Shown in pieces: positions 1 to 5,930 of a stretch of 15,716 nt of DNA (position 1 is the stretch's first letter; each line of letters begins with the position of its first letter). A model generated the notes under the pieces. It saw only the letters and a program-made list of their open reading frames with translations, was not told the origin of the DNA and made no database searches. Origin of the DNA: an uncultured Clostridia bacterium (lineage in GTDB: Bacteria; Bacillota; Clostridia; Oscillospirales; Oscillospiraceae); assembly GCA_938049125.1 (NCBI GenBank), contig CALICR010000074.1, positions 1 to 15,716 on the forward strand. The letters run 5' to 3'. A program made the position numbers and the translations under genes.

Positions 1-301
1 TCAGTGCTTCGCAGTAGAGTTGGTAGGCCCCGTCCCGGGGAAACACGGTGATGCGGCCCAGGGCCAGCACCTTCATGCCGTTCTCGGGCCGGAAGCGGAG
101 CCGCCCGGCGCTGCCCCGGAACATGACGCAGCGCAGCGCCCCCTCCGGGTCCTTGAGCGTGAAATAGTGGTGCCCCGAGGGGTAAATTTTGTAGTTGCTC
201 AGCTCGCCGCGGATGCAGAGGCTGCCGAGCAGCGGGTCTCCGTCCAGCTTGTCCTTGAGATAGCGGTTGATCTGGGAGACCTCGAAGATCATCTGTTCCA
301 T
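1..301 (-). CDS. xseA: Exodeoxyribonuclease VII large subunit, N-terminal part (cut by window edge)
   Basis: The first 100 residues are present; the rest lies beyond the left edge. XseA is the catalytic subunit of exonuclease VII, which degrades single-stranded DNA in the cytoplasm together with XseB. The fragment is the N-terminal OB-fold, which binds ssDNA, and shows family patterns: FEVSQINRYLK near residues 6-16, then LCIRGELSNYK and SGHHYFTLKD. The ATG at 301 is the natural start, because the family begins just before this VSQIN pattern. It overlaps the end of the TsaD-like gene by 13 bases in another frame, which suggests translational coupling. It is the last visible gene of the asp23-nusB-(tsaD-like)-xseA unit; nusB and xseA are also close neighbours in Bacillus. 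The identification is strong although the catalytic C-terminal region is not visible. Confidence 0.93.
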   Translation of the reverse strand, partial: MEQMIFEVSQINRYLKDKLDGDPLLGSLCIRGELSNYKIYPSGHHYFTLKDPEGALRCVMFRGSAGRLRFRPENGMKVLALGRITVFPRDGAYQLYCEAL

Positions 302-1224
302 CGTTCCACCCCCAGCCGCCAGGCGAGCACGGCCACGCCCAGGGCATTGTCCGTGGAGTACTGCGGCGGTGCAAAGACCGGATCGAGCTTCGCGCAGCGC
401 GCCCGCAGCAGCGTATTGGAGGCCACACCGCCGGAAAACACCACGGGCAGGCCCGGATGCTGCCGCAGCGCCTCCTCCGTCGCCCGAACCACAGCGTCCG
501 ATACAGAGCGGAGCACGAAGGCCGCCGTCTCCTCCGGCGGTGCGCCCTCGGTGCGCAGCTTCTGCATCTGGTTCTCGAGGCCCGAGAAGGAGAACTCCAG
601 GCCGTCGAGTTTCACCGTTACCCGGCGTTTCTCCGCCGACTGCCCGGCCAGCGCGTCCAGCGCCTTGCCCGCCGGGAAGGGCAGGCCCAGGGCCTTGCCG
701 GTGCGGTCGATGATCTGGCCCGCAGCCAGATCCTTGGTGCCGCCGATGCGCCGGGCGCGGAGGTTCCCCTCCTCCGGCTCTGCCAGCAGCAGCTCCGTGG
801 TGCCGCCGGACAGGTGCCAGGCCAGGAAGGGCCGGTCCATGAGGTCCATGCGCCCCGCCGAGAACAGCACCGCCGCCAGGTGCCCCTGCTGATGGGACAC
901 CCGCACCAGCGGGACGCCCAGCACCGAGGAGAGCACCGACGCCTGGCACTCGCCGGCCAGGAAGCAGGGCATATAGGACCCCTCCACGGCCCGGGGCCGC
1001 GTGCTGACGCCCACGGCGGCGATGTCCCGAAGGTCCGCCTGGGCCGCCAGTGCCGCCGTCAGCTCCGGCAGGCGCTTCACATGGGCGAACAGGGCGTCGC
1101 TCTGCCGTAAACCGAGTTCTCCCGGCTTTACGTCCAAAAGCCGGGAGCAGTTCTGCCCCGCCGCGCCGTCGAAGGCCGCCGCGGAGGTGGTATAGTTGCT
1201 GGTGTCGAAGCCGAGGGCCGTCAT
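289..1224 (-). CDS. TsaD/Kae1-like (peptidase M22 family) ASKHA protein, probable TsaD paralogue
   Basis: A 311-residue protein of the Kae1/TsaD/M22 family, whose best-known member transfers threonylcarbamoyl to adenosine 37 of tRNAs. Visible family features: N-terminal phosphate loop GFDTSNYTTS (5-14), the metal-ligand motif HQQGH (111-115, HxxxH), LSGGTTE (138-144), the DxTGKxLGLPFPAG region (173-186), SGGVASNTLLR (264-274) and TDNA (291-294), whose Asp is the expected third metal ligand. It is shorter than usual bacterial TsaD (about 335-345 residues), and the HxxxH segment and phosphate-loop wording differ from canonical TsaD. I therefore infer a paralogue rather than the tRNA-modifying TsaD itself; whether a second tsaD exists elsewhere cannot be seen. 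Its start overlaps the nusB stop by 4 bases (ATGA) and its end overlaps the xseA start, so it is embedded in the operon. Catalytic role unknown. Confidence 0.85.
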   Translation of the reverse strand: MTALGFDTSNYTTSAAAFDGAAGQNCSRLLDVKPGELGLRQSDALFAHVKRLPELTAALAAQADLRDIAAVGVSTRPRAVEGSYMPCFLAGECQASVLSSVLGVPLVRVSHQQGHLAAVLFSAGRMDLMDRPFLAWHLSGGTTELLLAEPEEGNLRARRIGGTKDLAAGQIIDRTGKALGLPFPAGKALDALAGQSAEKRRVTVKLDGLEFSFSGLENQMQKLRTEGAPPEETAAFVLRSVSDAVVRATEEALRQHPGLPVVFSGGVASNTLLRARCAKLDPVFAPPQYSTDNALGVAVLAWRLGVERWNR

Positions 1225-1670
1225 GCCTGGACCTCGCCGCGCACGAAAGCGCCCAGGATGCCATTGACGAAGGACGCGGTCTCCTCGGATTCGTACTTTT
1301 TCGTCAGGACCATGGCCTCGCTGACCGCCACGGATGCGGGCACGTCCTCCACGTAGCGGATCTCATAGATGGCCAGCTCCAGAATGGCCCGGGCCAGCCG
1401 GGAGATGCGGTTGATGTTCCAGCCGATGGCGTACTTCGAGATGGTCTCCCGCAGCTCCGCCTCCTTTTCCTGCACGCCCGCCGTGACCTGGCGGATATAG
1501 GCGAGCTGCTTCTGGTTGGGGCGCTCCGCATAGACGTCGTTCTCCGCCTCCAGCGTGGCGTAATAGTCCCGGTCCAGCCGGGTCTCCACGACCTCCGCCG
1601 AAGGGTCCTTCGTGTAGTCCATGTCCAGAATGAGATGCAGGACCAGCTCCCGCGCGTTTGACCTCGTCAT
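1221..1670 (-). CDS. nusB: Transcription antitermination factor NusB
   Basis: A 149-residue, all-helical RNA-binding protein that, with NusE/S10, binds boxA RNA and supports antitermination, chiefly of rRNA operons. Evidence: an N-terminal TRSNARELVLHLILDMDY segment and the diagnostic C-terminal pattern DVPASVAVSEAMVLTKKY followed by FVNGILGAFV (about residues 104-143). The length fits the family (130-160). I chose the ATG at 1670 because NusB proteins begin shortly before the ARE/LVL helix and a GAGAGGA ribosome binding site precedes it. The longer open frame reaching 1892 gives an unrelated arginine-rich extension inside the asp23-like gene. It lies 68 bases after the asp23-like gene, across a long hairpin, and is coupled to the TsaD-like gene by an ATGA overlap. 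Gene order asp23-like - nusB is conserved with B. subtilis (yqhY-nusB). Confidence 0.95.
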   Translation of the reverse strand: MTRSNARELVLHLILDMDYTKDPSAEVVETRLDRDYYATLEAENDVYAERPNQKQLAYIRQVTAGVQEKEAELRETISKYAIGWNINRISRLARAILELAIYEIRYVEDVPASVAVSEAMVLTKKYESEETASFVNGILGAFVRGEVQA

Positions 1671-1703
1671 AGGAAATCCTCTCTTTTTTCTTACAGATAC
1701 GGA

Positions 1704-1735
1704 GAATAACCCCTTTGAAACCAAAGGGGTTATTC
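1704..1735 (-). terminator. Perfect 14-bp stem-loop between asp23-like and nusB
   Basis: Arms 1704-1717 and 1722-1735 are perfectly complementary, with a 4-base loop. The hairpin starts three bases after the asp23-like stop codon. On the minus (coding) strand the bases after it are TCCGTATCTG, with no U-tract, so a full intrinsic terminator is unlikely. Partial attenuation, RNA processing or 3'-end protection separating the two messages is more plausible. The stem is seen directly; its role is inferred. Confidence 0.55.
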
Positions 1736-1738
1736 CGC

Positions 1739-2113
1739 TTATTTCTTCTTTGCCGCCGTGATAGCGCTGACGTTGACGTCCACCCGCTCCACCTGGAAGC
1801 CGGTCATGGACTCCACCGCGTTCTTGACGCTCTGCTGCACGTTCTTGGCCACCTCGACCACGTCGTAGCCGTAGCTCAGGACCACGGCGCACTCGATGGT
1901 CACATTGCTTTCCTCTACGGTGAGCTTGATGCCCTTGCCCAGCATCTTGACGCCGAGCATCTCCGCAAGATCGGAGCCGATGTTTGTGTTCAGGCTGACC
2001 ACGCCCTCGACCTCCATAACGGCGGCGGCGGCGATGGTGCAGATGACCTCGTCGGAGATCAGGATGGTTCCATCCTCGTGTCCCTGAATCAGATATTCTT
2101 TGCTGTCTGCCAT
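1739..2113 (-). CDS. Asp23/Gls24 family envelope stress protein (YqhY-like)
   Basis: A 124-residue protein of the Asp23/Gls24 family (often DUF322). The fold is seen as ISDEVICTIAAAAVMEVEGV (about 20-39), the conserved GIKL-V....V.I.C.VVLSYGYDV centre (about 61-85) and a C-terminal VKNAVESMTGFQVERVDVNV stretch. No signal peptide or membrane segment is present; a lysine tail ends it. I chose the ATG at 2113 because a strong AAGGAGG site lies 8 bases upstream; a start 12 codons earlier would precede this site. In B. subtilis the homologue yqhY sits between accBC and nusB and is linked to fatty-acid synthesis control. Here it lies directly after spoIIIAH without accB/accC. Its own TTGTAA-N16-TACAAT promoter suggests vegetative expression with nusB. 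Family certain, cellular role inferred. Confidence 0.9.
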   Translation of the reverse strand: MADSKEYLIQGHEDGTILISDEVICTIAAAAVMEVEGVVSLNTNIGSDLAEMLGVKMLGKGIKLTVEESNVTIECAVVLSYGYDVVEVAKNVQQSVKNAVESMTGFQVERVDVNVSAITAAKKK

Positions 2114-2139
2114 TGTAGGAATCCCTCCTTTATGGAACC

Positions 2140-2167
2140 ATTGTACCACAATTCGGGAAAATTACAA
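2140..2167 (-). promoter_or_regulatory. Sigma-A type promoter of the asp23-like/nusB unit
   Basis: On the minus strand, TTGTAA (2167-2162) and TACAAT (2145-2140) are separated by 16 bases. The predicted transcript starts near 2133 and meets the AAGGAGG site of the asp23-like gene. The -35 lies immediately after the spoIIIAH stop codon (2170-2172), so this element can uncouple the housekeeping genes from the sporulation operon. No terminator is seen between them. Confidence 0.7.
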
Positions 2168-2169
2168 CC

Positions 2170-2733
2170 TCATTTTACGCCGATGATGCGAAGGTCTGCA
2201 AGGTCGCAGTCCGTCTGGGACGTGACGATGTCCGAGATGAGCGCCACATCCGTCTGCTGGAGCCCGCCCTCGGGCGACGCCACCGCCACGGAGACCGTGC
2301 CGTCCCCGAGGTAGGCCACACAGTCCGCATAGCCCTTGGCGATGACCAGGCTCTCGATCTGGGCCTCGGCCAGCGTGTCGGACACCAGAGACGTAAGCTT
2401 GCCGGATGCCTCGCCGGTCTCGCCCTCGGCCCCGTAGGACATGGTTTCCTGTAAGAGCTCCACGGCGCTGTCCCGGGCCTCCTGACGAGAGAGCCGCATC
2501 TGGGCGAAGTACTCGCTCGCCGAGACGTCCTCGCCCTGGGCCAGGGCCAGCTCCGTCAGCGGCGTTTCGCCGTCTTCGCCCATGACCGTCGTGGAATCGC
2601 CCAGGACCACGTCCGCGTCCAGCGTGTCCGTGAGGTCCACGGCGGACTGGCCGCGCAGCCAATTCAGATAGACCCCGGCGCAGGCCAGCAGCAGCACCGC
2701 TGCGATCACAAGATTCCGTTTCCATCCCTTCAT
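2170..2733 (-). CDS. spoIIIAH: Stage III sporulation protein AH
   Basis: A 187-residue bitopic membrane protein. One membrane helix (about 7-24, VIAAVLLLACAGVYLNWL) follows a short basic cytoplasmic start. The rest is extracellular, acidic and helical, with a C-terminal domain of YscJ/FliF ring-building type (about 90-185, containing RQEARDSAVELLQETM and VIAKGYADCVAYL). In the family, mother-cell SpoIIIAH crosses the intermembrane space and docks with forespore SpoIIQ, forming the channel that keeps the forespore active during engulfment. The length is a little below the B. subtilis protein. GGAGGAGG stands 8-9 bases before the ATG at 2733, 18 bases after the spoIIIAG stop. It is the last gene of the operon. 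A SpoIIQ gene is not in the window. Confidence 0.95.
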   Translation of the reverse strand: MKGWKRNLVIAAVLLLACAGVYLNWLRGQSAVDLTDTLDADVVLGDSTTVMGEDGETPLTELALAQGEDVSASEYFAQMRLSRQEARDSAVELLQETMSYGAEGETGEASGKLTSLVSDTLAEAQIESLVIAKGYADCVAYLGDGTVSVAVASPEGGLQQTDVALISDIVTSQTDCDLADLRIIGVK

Positions 2734-2751
2734 CGATGTTCCTCCTCCATC

Positions 2752-3261
2752 TCATTTCATTTTTATGACTGTGATATGATCTGCGCCAAGCCCGGTCAGG
2801 CTTGAAACAGCATTCACCAGACTGAGCCGCACGGCGGCCCGGTCGGCCCCCTCGGCCACCACCACGGCCCCGCGGTAGACCGGCCCCAGCACCTGCACCG
2901 CCACCGGCGCCTCCGACGAGGAACCGGTCCCCGGCAGCACCGTGGTCCCGCTGACCCGGGTCTCCTCGCCGCTTACCTCCCGGGTCTCATCGCTGAGGTA
3001 GCGCGTCTCCTCCCCCGCCTCCAGCGTCAGGAGCACCCGGACGCGGCCCGCGCCCTCCACCGCCGAGAGCAGGGTCTCCAGCCGGGCCTCCAGCGCCGCC
3101 TCGGTCCGGGCCGCGGGCTCCGGCTCCGCGGCGGGCTGTTCGGCTTTCCTGCCCGTGGGCAGGAGCAGCAGGCCGACGCCCAGCAGCAGAACCAGCGCAG
3201 GGATGCGATATCTCCGAAGCAGCGCTGCCGCCCGCTCGGGAAGCTTCCATGGTTTCTTCAT
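2752..3261 (-). CDS. spoIIIAG: Stage III sporulation protein AG
   Basis: A 169-residue bitopic protein with a basic N-terminus, one membrane helix (about 20-37, IPALVLLLGVGLLLLPTG) and a ring-building C-terminal domain ending with VRLSLVNAVSSLTGLGADHITVIKM. In Bacillus, SpoIIIAG forms a large ring in the space between the two membranes, the likely pore of the feeding channel. The LETLLSAVEGAGRVRVLLTLEAG segment (about 61-83) is a family hallmark. It is clearly shorter than the roughly 229 residues known from B. subtilis, mainly in the linker after the membrane helix and the beta-rich insert. Its ATG overlaps the spoIIIAF stop by 4 bases, so translation is coupled. Confidence 0.93.
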   Translation of the reverse strand: MKKPWKLPERAAALLRRYRIPALVLLLGVGLLLLPTGRKAEQPAAEPEPAARTEAALEARLETLLSAVEGAGRVRVLLTLEAGEETRYLSDETREVSGEETRVSGTTVLPGTGSSSEAPVAVQVLGPVYRGAVVVAEGADRAAVRLSLVNAVSSLTGLGADHITVIKMK

Positions 3262-3737
3262 GGGCGGTAGACCTGCCTTTCCTCGGGGATGGCCAGCGAC
3301 GCCGCCAGGTCCGCCCGAAGCGCCCGGCGCTGGTCCTCCGTCAGCGTGCCGGTGACGGTCACGGCCTCGGGGTAGGGATAGTCCGTCCCCTGGGCCACCG
3401 TCACCTCGGCCTCCACCGAAGCGCCCAGCGCCTCGGCTTTGTCCAATATATATGCTTCCGTTTTCTCCTGTATGATCCGGCAGAGCAGTTCGGAACGCCG
3501 GACCTCGACGCCGGTGCGCCGGGCGTCCTCCTCGAGCTGTACGCCCGCGATATACTGGCCAAAGCTGTCGAGGTTTAACCGCACCAACGGGCCAAGTACC
3601 GTGAGGATCAGCACGACGCCGCCGGCAAGCCGCACCGCCCGGCGCAGCGCCCCGCGCCGGAGGCAGGCCTCCGCCAGGGACACGGCCATGGCCGCGGCGG
3701 CGATGCCGATGAAATAGGCCCCGATCCGCTGCATCAT
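3258..3737 (-). CDS. spoIIIAF: Stage III sporulation protein AF
   Basis: A 159-residue membrane protein: two N-terminal membrane helices (about 5-24 and 38-54), then a soluble domain of about 100 residues with an alpha/beta ring-building-motif look. This domain contains LLCRIIQEKTEAYILDKAEALGA and ends in a beta-rich EAVTVTGTLTEDQR segment. In B. subtilis SpoIIIAF has this layout and helps assemble the SpoIIIA complex in the mother-cell membrane. It is shorter than the about 206 residues there. The start overlaps the spoIIIAE stop by 4 bases and the end overlaps the spoIIIAG start by 4. Identification rests on topology plus position 6 of 8 in an unmistakable operon, as the sequence itself is weakly conserved. 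Confidence 0.92.
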   Translation of the reverse strand: MMQRIGAYFIGIAAAAMAVSLAEACLRRGALRRAVRLAGGVVLILTVLGPLVRLNLDSFGQYIAGVQLEEDARRTGVEVRRSELLCRIIQEKTEAYILDKAEALGASVEAEVTVAQGTDYPYPEAVTVTGTLTEDQRRALRADLAASLAIPEERQVYRP

Positions 3738-4828
3738 GCGCCCACCGCCTTCATGGCGCAGGCCGCGGAGATGAGCAGCAGCAGGGCACAGGCCCCGGTC
3801 ATGGCCAGCAGCAGGCCCATGGCCTCCGCCGCCGCATCGATCATGGATACCACTGCCTCCTGGGCCACGGCTCCGGCGGCGGCCGCCGTCACCCGCAGAG
3901 CCAGATAGTGGACCCCGATGCGCAGGAAGGGCAGCAGGCAGAGCGCCAGCACCGCCAGCATCCCGAAGACGCCCACGGAGCTGCGCAGCACCGCCGCGCT
4001 GGCCAGCAGCGTCTCAGAGGCGTCCGAGAGGATGGACCCCACCACGGGCACGGCCCCGGAGAGGGTGAGCTTGGCCGCCTTATTGACCGCGGCATCCGCC
4101 GCGCCGGTGATGACCTGGGTCACCGCGAGGAAGCCCGTGAAGCCGTAGAGCGCCGCCTTCAGCCCCGTGCGCACGGCCCAGGCAAGCAGGTCCCGGACCC
4201 GCCGGAGCATCTGATTGCCCAGCAGGCAGTCCGCCAGCGACATGGCCAGGAACGCCCCGAGGAGCGGCAGCAGACACTTGCTGACCAGCCCCATGAGCAC
4301 GTCCGTCAGGAGCACGGTCAGCGCCCCCAGCACGCTCCCGCCGGTCACGGCCCCCGCCGCTGCGGCGGAGGCGCTGAGCACCGGCAGCAGCAGTGCCCCG
4401 TAGGCCGAGAGGTCCTGCACCGTCTCCGCGCCCAGCCGCAGCAGCGACGTCACGCTGCCCGCCGAGATGGCCGCCGCGGCCAGGGTCCCGCCGATGCGCA
4501 CGGTCTGCACCGGCGGCGACTGCTCCAGACTGCCGCAGAGGCCGCAGGCGAGGCACACGGCCAGCAGCAGCGCACAGCTCCCCGCCGCCTCCCGGACATA
4601 GCCGCCGCCGTGGAGCAGCGCCCTGCGCAGCAGCTGCTGCACGGCGGAAAAAAAGCCCTTGGGCGAGTCCGTCTCCGCCCCGGCCAGCAGCGCCCGCTGC
4701 GCTTCGTTCAGCCCGTCCTCCAGGGCATCAGCCCCGGTGAGGGAGGCAAGCTCCCCCTCCACGTCCAGCGCCCGGACCGGCAGCGCCAGCAGCAAGCACG
4801 TCAAAAGGATCGCCCCCAATCTCCGCAT
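3734..4828 (-). CDS. spoIIIAE: Stage III sporulation protein AE
   Basis: A 364-residue polytopic membrane protein and the largest of the SpoIIIA set. A cleavable-looking signal (residues 1-20, LGAILLTCLLLALPVRA) precedes a short extracellular stretch rich in Leu/Ala/Glu. This is followed by about seven hydrophobic segments between roughly 85 and 362, with polar loops such as KCLLPLLGAFLAMSLADCL and VNKAAKLTLSGAVPVVGSIL. The last pattern, KLTLSGxVPxVGSILSDASETLL, is characteristic of the family. SpoIIIAE is the core membrane component of the mother-cell side of the channel, with permease-like topology. One base separates its ATG from the spoIIIAD stop. Length is close to the family norm (about 390-400 in Bacillus). 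Codons are strongly G/C-ending, like the rest of the operon. Confidence 0.95.
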   Translation of the reverse strand: MRRLGAILLTCLLLALPVRALDVEGELASLTGADALEDGLNEAQRALLAGAETDSPKGFFSAVQQLLRRALLHGGGYVREAAGSCALLLAVCLACGLCGSLEQSPPVQTVRIGGTLAAAAISAGSVTSLLRLGAETVQDLSAYGALLLPVLSASAAAAGAVTGGSVLGALTVLLTDVLMGLVSKCLLPLLGAFLAMSLADCLLGNQMLRRVRDLLAWAVRTGLKAALYGFTGFLAVTQVITGAADAAVNKAAKLTLSGAVPVVGSILSDASETLLASAAVLRSSVGVFGMLAVLALCLLPFLRIGVHYLALRVTAAAAGAVAQEAVVSMIDAAAEAMGLLLAMTGACALLLLISAACAMKAVGA

Positions 4829-4829
4829 C

Positions 4830-5216
4830 TCATCCCTCCATCAGCGTCTCCAGCAGCCCGATGGCCGCTTGAAACAGCGGCAGCGACACGTAGAGGATCG
4901 CCAGCACGCCCCCGAATTCCAACGCGCTGCTCAGCGCCTGCTCCCCGGCATCCCGGCAGAAGGCCGAGGCCGTCTCCGTCAGGATGCCGATGGCCGTGCC
5001 CCGCAGCACCGGCGCAAACACGGCTTCGGAGATCCCCGCCAGCTCCCCCAGCTGCTCCAGCAGCCGCAGCACCGGCTCCAGCAGCCGCAGCGCCAGAATG
5101 CCGCAGAGCATGAGGCAGCAGAGCGACGCCAGCCGCCGGAACTCACTGCCCCAGAGCAACAGCGCCGCGGCGCAGCCCGCCATCACAAGGCTCAGAATTT
5201 TCAGAAAGGTATCCAT
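4830..5216 (-). CDS. spoIIIAD: Stage III sporulation protein AD
   Basis: A 128-residue membrane protein with a hydrophobic N-terminal helix (about 5-24), a second membrane segment (about 32-50), an amphipathic stretch with LLEQLGELAGISEAVFAPVLRGTAIGILTETASAFCRDAGE (split here by function: contacts, then loop) and a final helix near 100-125. It fits the SpoIIIAC/SpoIIIAD family, and the length matches the 133 residues known from Bacillus. The family wording GISEAVFAPVLR followed by CRDAGEQALSSALEFGG is well preserved. The start codon overlaps the spoIIIAC stop (TGATG), so the two small proteins are translated together. It is a membrane part of the SpoIIIA complex; the exact role is unknown even in model organisms. 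Confidence 0.94.
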   Translation of the reverse strand: MDTFLKILSLVMAGCAAALLLWGSEFRRLASLCCLMLCGILALRLLEPVLRLLEQLGELAGISEAVFAPVLRGTAIGILTETASAFCRDAGEQALSSALEFGGVLAILYVSLPLFQAAIGLLETLMEG

Positions 5217-5410
5217 CAGAAATGAAACAGGTCCTTCACCAGCGTGAACAGCTCCGCAATCTTCTGCACCACGATCATCAGCACCACCACCAGGCCCGCC
5301 AGCGTCGTCATGGTCGCCTGCTCCTCGCGGCCGGAGCGGACCAGCACCTGGTTCAGGATGGACACGATGATGCCCACGGCGGCGATCTTGAAAATGAGGT
5401 CGATCTCCAT
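5216..5410 (-). CDS. spoIIIAC: Stage III sporulation protein AC
   Basis: A 64-residue protein with two membrane helices (about 4-24 and 35-55) linked by a short polar loop RSGREEQAT. The pattern IFKIAAVGIIVSILNQVL with K-SGREEQA then TLAGLVVVLMIVV is typical of SpoIIIAC (about 65-68 residues). The start is the ATG at 5410; extending upstream to 5599 would add an arginine/tryptophan-rich segment read out of frame through spoIIIAB. Four bases separate it from the spoIIIAB stop, and its stop overlaps the spoIIIAD start by one base. It resembles a half-size SpoIIIAD, and both may come from a common ancestor. Confidence 0.95.
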   Translation of the reverse strand: MEIDLIFKIAAVGIIVSILNQVLVRSGREEQATMTTLAGLVVVLMIVVQKIAELFTLVKDLFHF

Positions 5411-5414
5411 GGGC

Positions 5415-5930
5415 TCAGACCAGCAGGATGATGAGGGCCAGCCCGCCGCAGACGCCGATGGCGCAGCTGCACCGGCCCCGCCGCCGCACCTCGTCCCGAA
5501 GCCGGGCCTCCAGCTCGTCCAGCTCCCCGACGACGCGGCCCAGGGCCTCGTCCAGGTGGGCGCTGTCCGTCCGCGCCAGCGTCCGGAACAACCGCTCACA
5601 GCCGGGCAGCGCGTCCTCGGGCAGCCCGAGGTCCCCGGCCCGGCGCAGGCAGCTCCGGAGCACCGCCTCCGCCGTATAGCGCCGGTTCTCCTCCAGCCGC
5701 GCCGCCGCGTCGGCGCAGAAATCGGCGCAGGGTCCCATCTCCTCCTCCGAAAGCTCCCGCAGCAGGGCGGGAAGCGGCAGGCGGTAAAAGGCCGCCTTCT
5801 GCTGCATCCGCAGCAGGAGGTCCCGCAGGGCCGACACGGCGGCCAGCTGCCGCCGCCGCTGGCGCGCCAGCGAGAATCCCATCAGCGCCGCGCTGCCGCC
5901 GATCAGCACCGCGCCCACCGTTCTAAGCAT
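5415..5930 (-). CDS. spoIIIAB: Stage III sporulation protein AB
   Basis: A 171-residue protein with the same length as in B. subtilis. An N-terminal membrane helix (about 4-20, TVGAVLIGGSAALMGFSLA) is followed by a helical soluble region with RRQLAAVSALRDLLLRMQQKAAFYRLPLP and a C-terminal membrane helix (about 154-171). This is the GspF-like (type II secretion) fold noted for SpoIIIAB, which pairs with the ATPase SpoIIIAA in a secretion-like motor. The ATG at 5930 is preferred: GGGGGAG lies just upstream, while a TTG six codons earlier has no good site. The ATG lies inside the spoIIIAA stop region (8-base overlap), indicating coupled translation. Confidence 0.94.
   Translation of the reverse strand: MLRTVGAVLIGGSAALMGFSLARQRRRQLAAVSALRDLLLRMQQKAAFYRLPLPALLRELSEEEMGPCADFCADAAARLEENRRYTAEAVLRSCLRRAGDLGLPEDALPGCERLFRTLARTDSAHLDEALGRVVGELDELEARLRDEVRRRGRCSCAIGVCGGLALIILLV

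Noticed and set aside
1671..1892. Upstream extension of nusB
   Set aside because: It gives an arginine/glycine-rich segment read through the asp23-like gene and the hairpin; NusB proteins start at the ATG at 1670.
3908..5113. Long plus-strand open frame opposite spoIIIAE/AD, rich in Gln, Arg, Ala, His
   Set aside because: It lies antisense to well recognised membrane protein genes, has low-complexity composition typical of high-GC shadow frames and no ribosome binding site.
5411..5599. N-terminal extension of SpoIIIAC
   Set aside because: It overlaps spoIIIAB out of frame and is Trp/Arg-rich, unlike the hydrophobic SpoIIIAC family.
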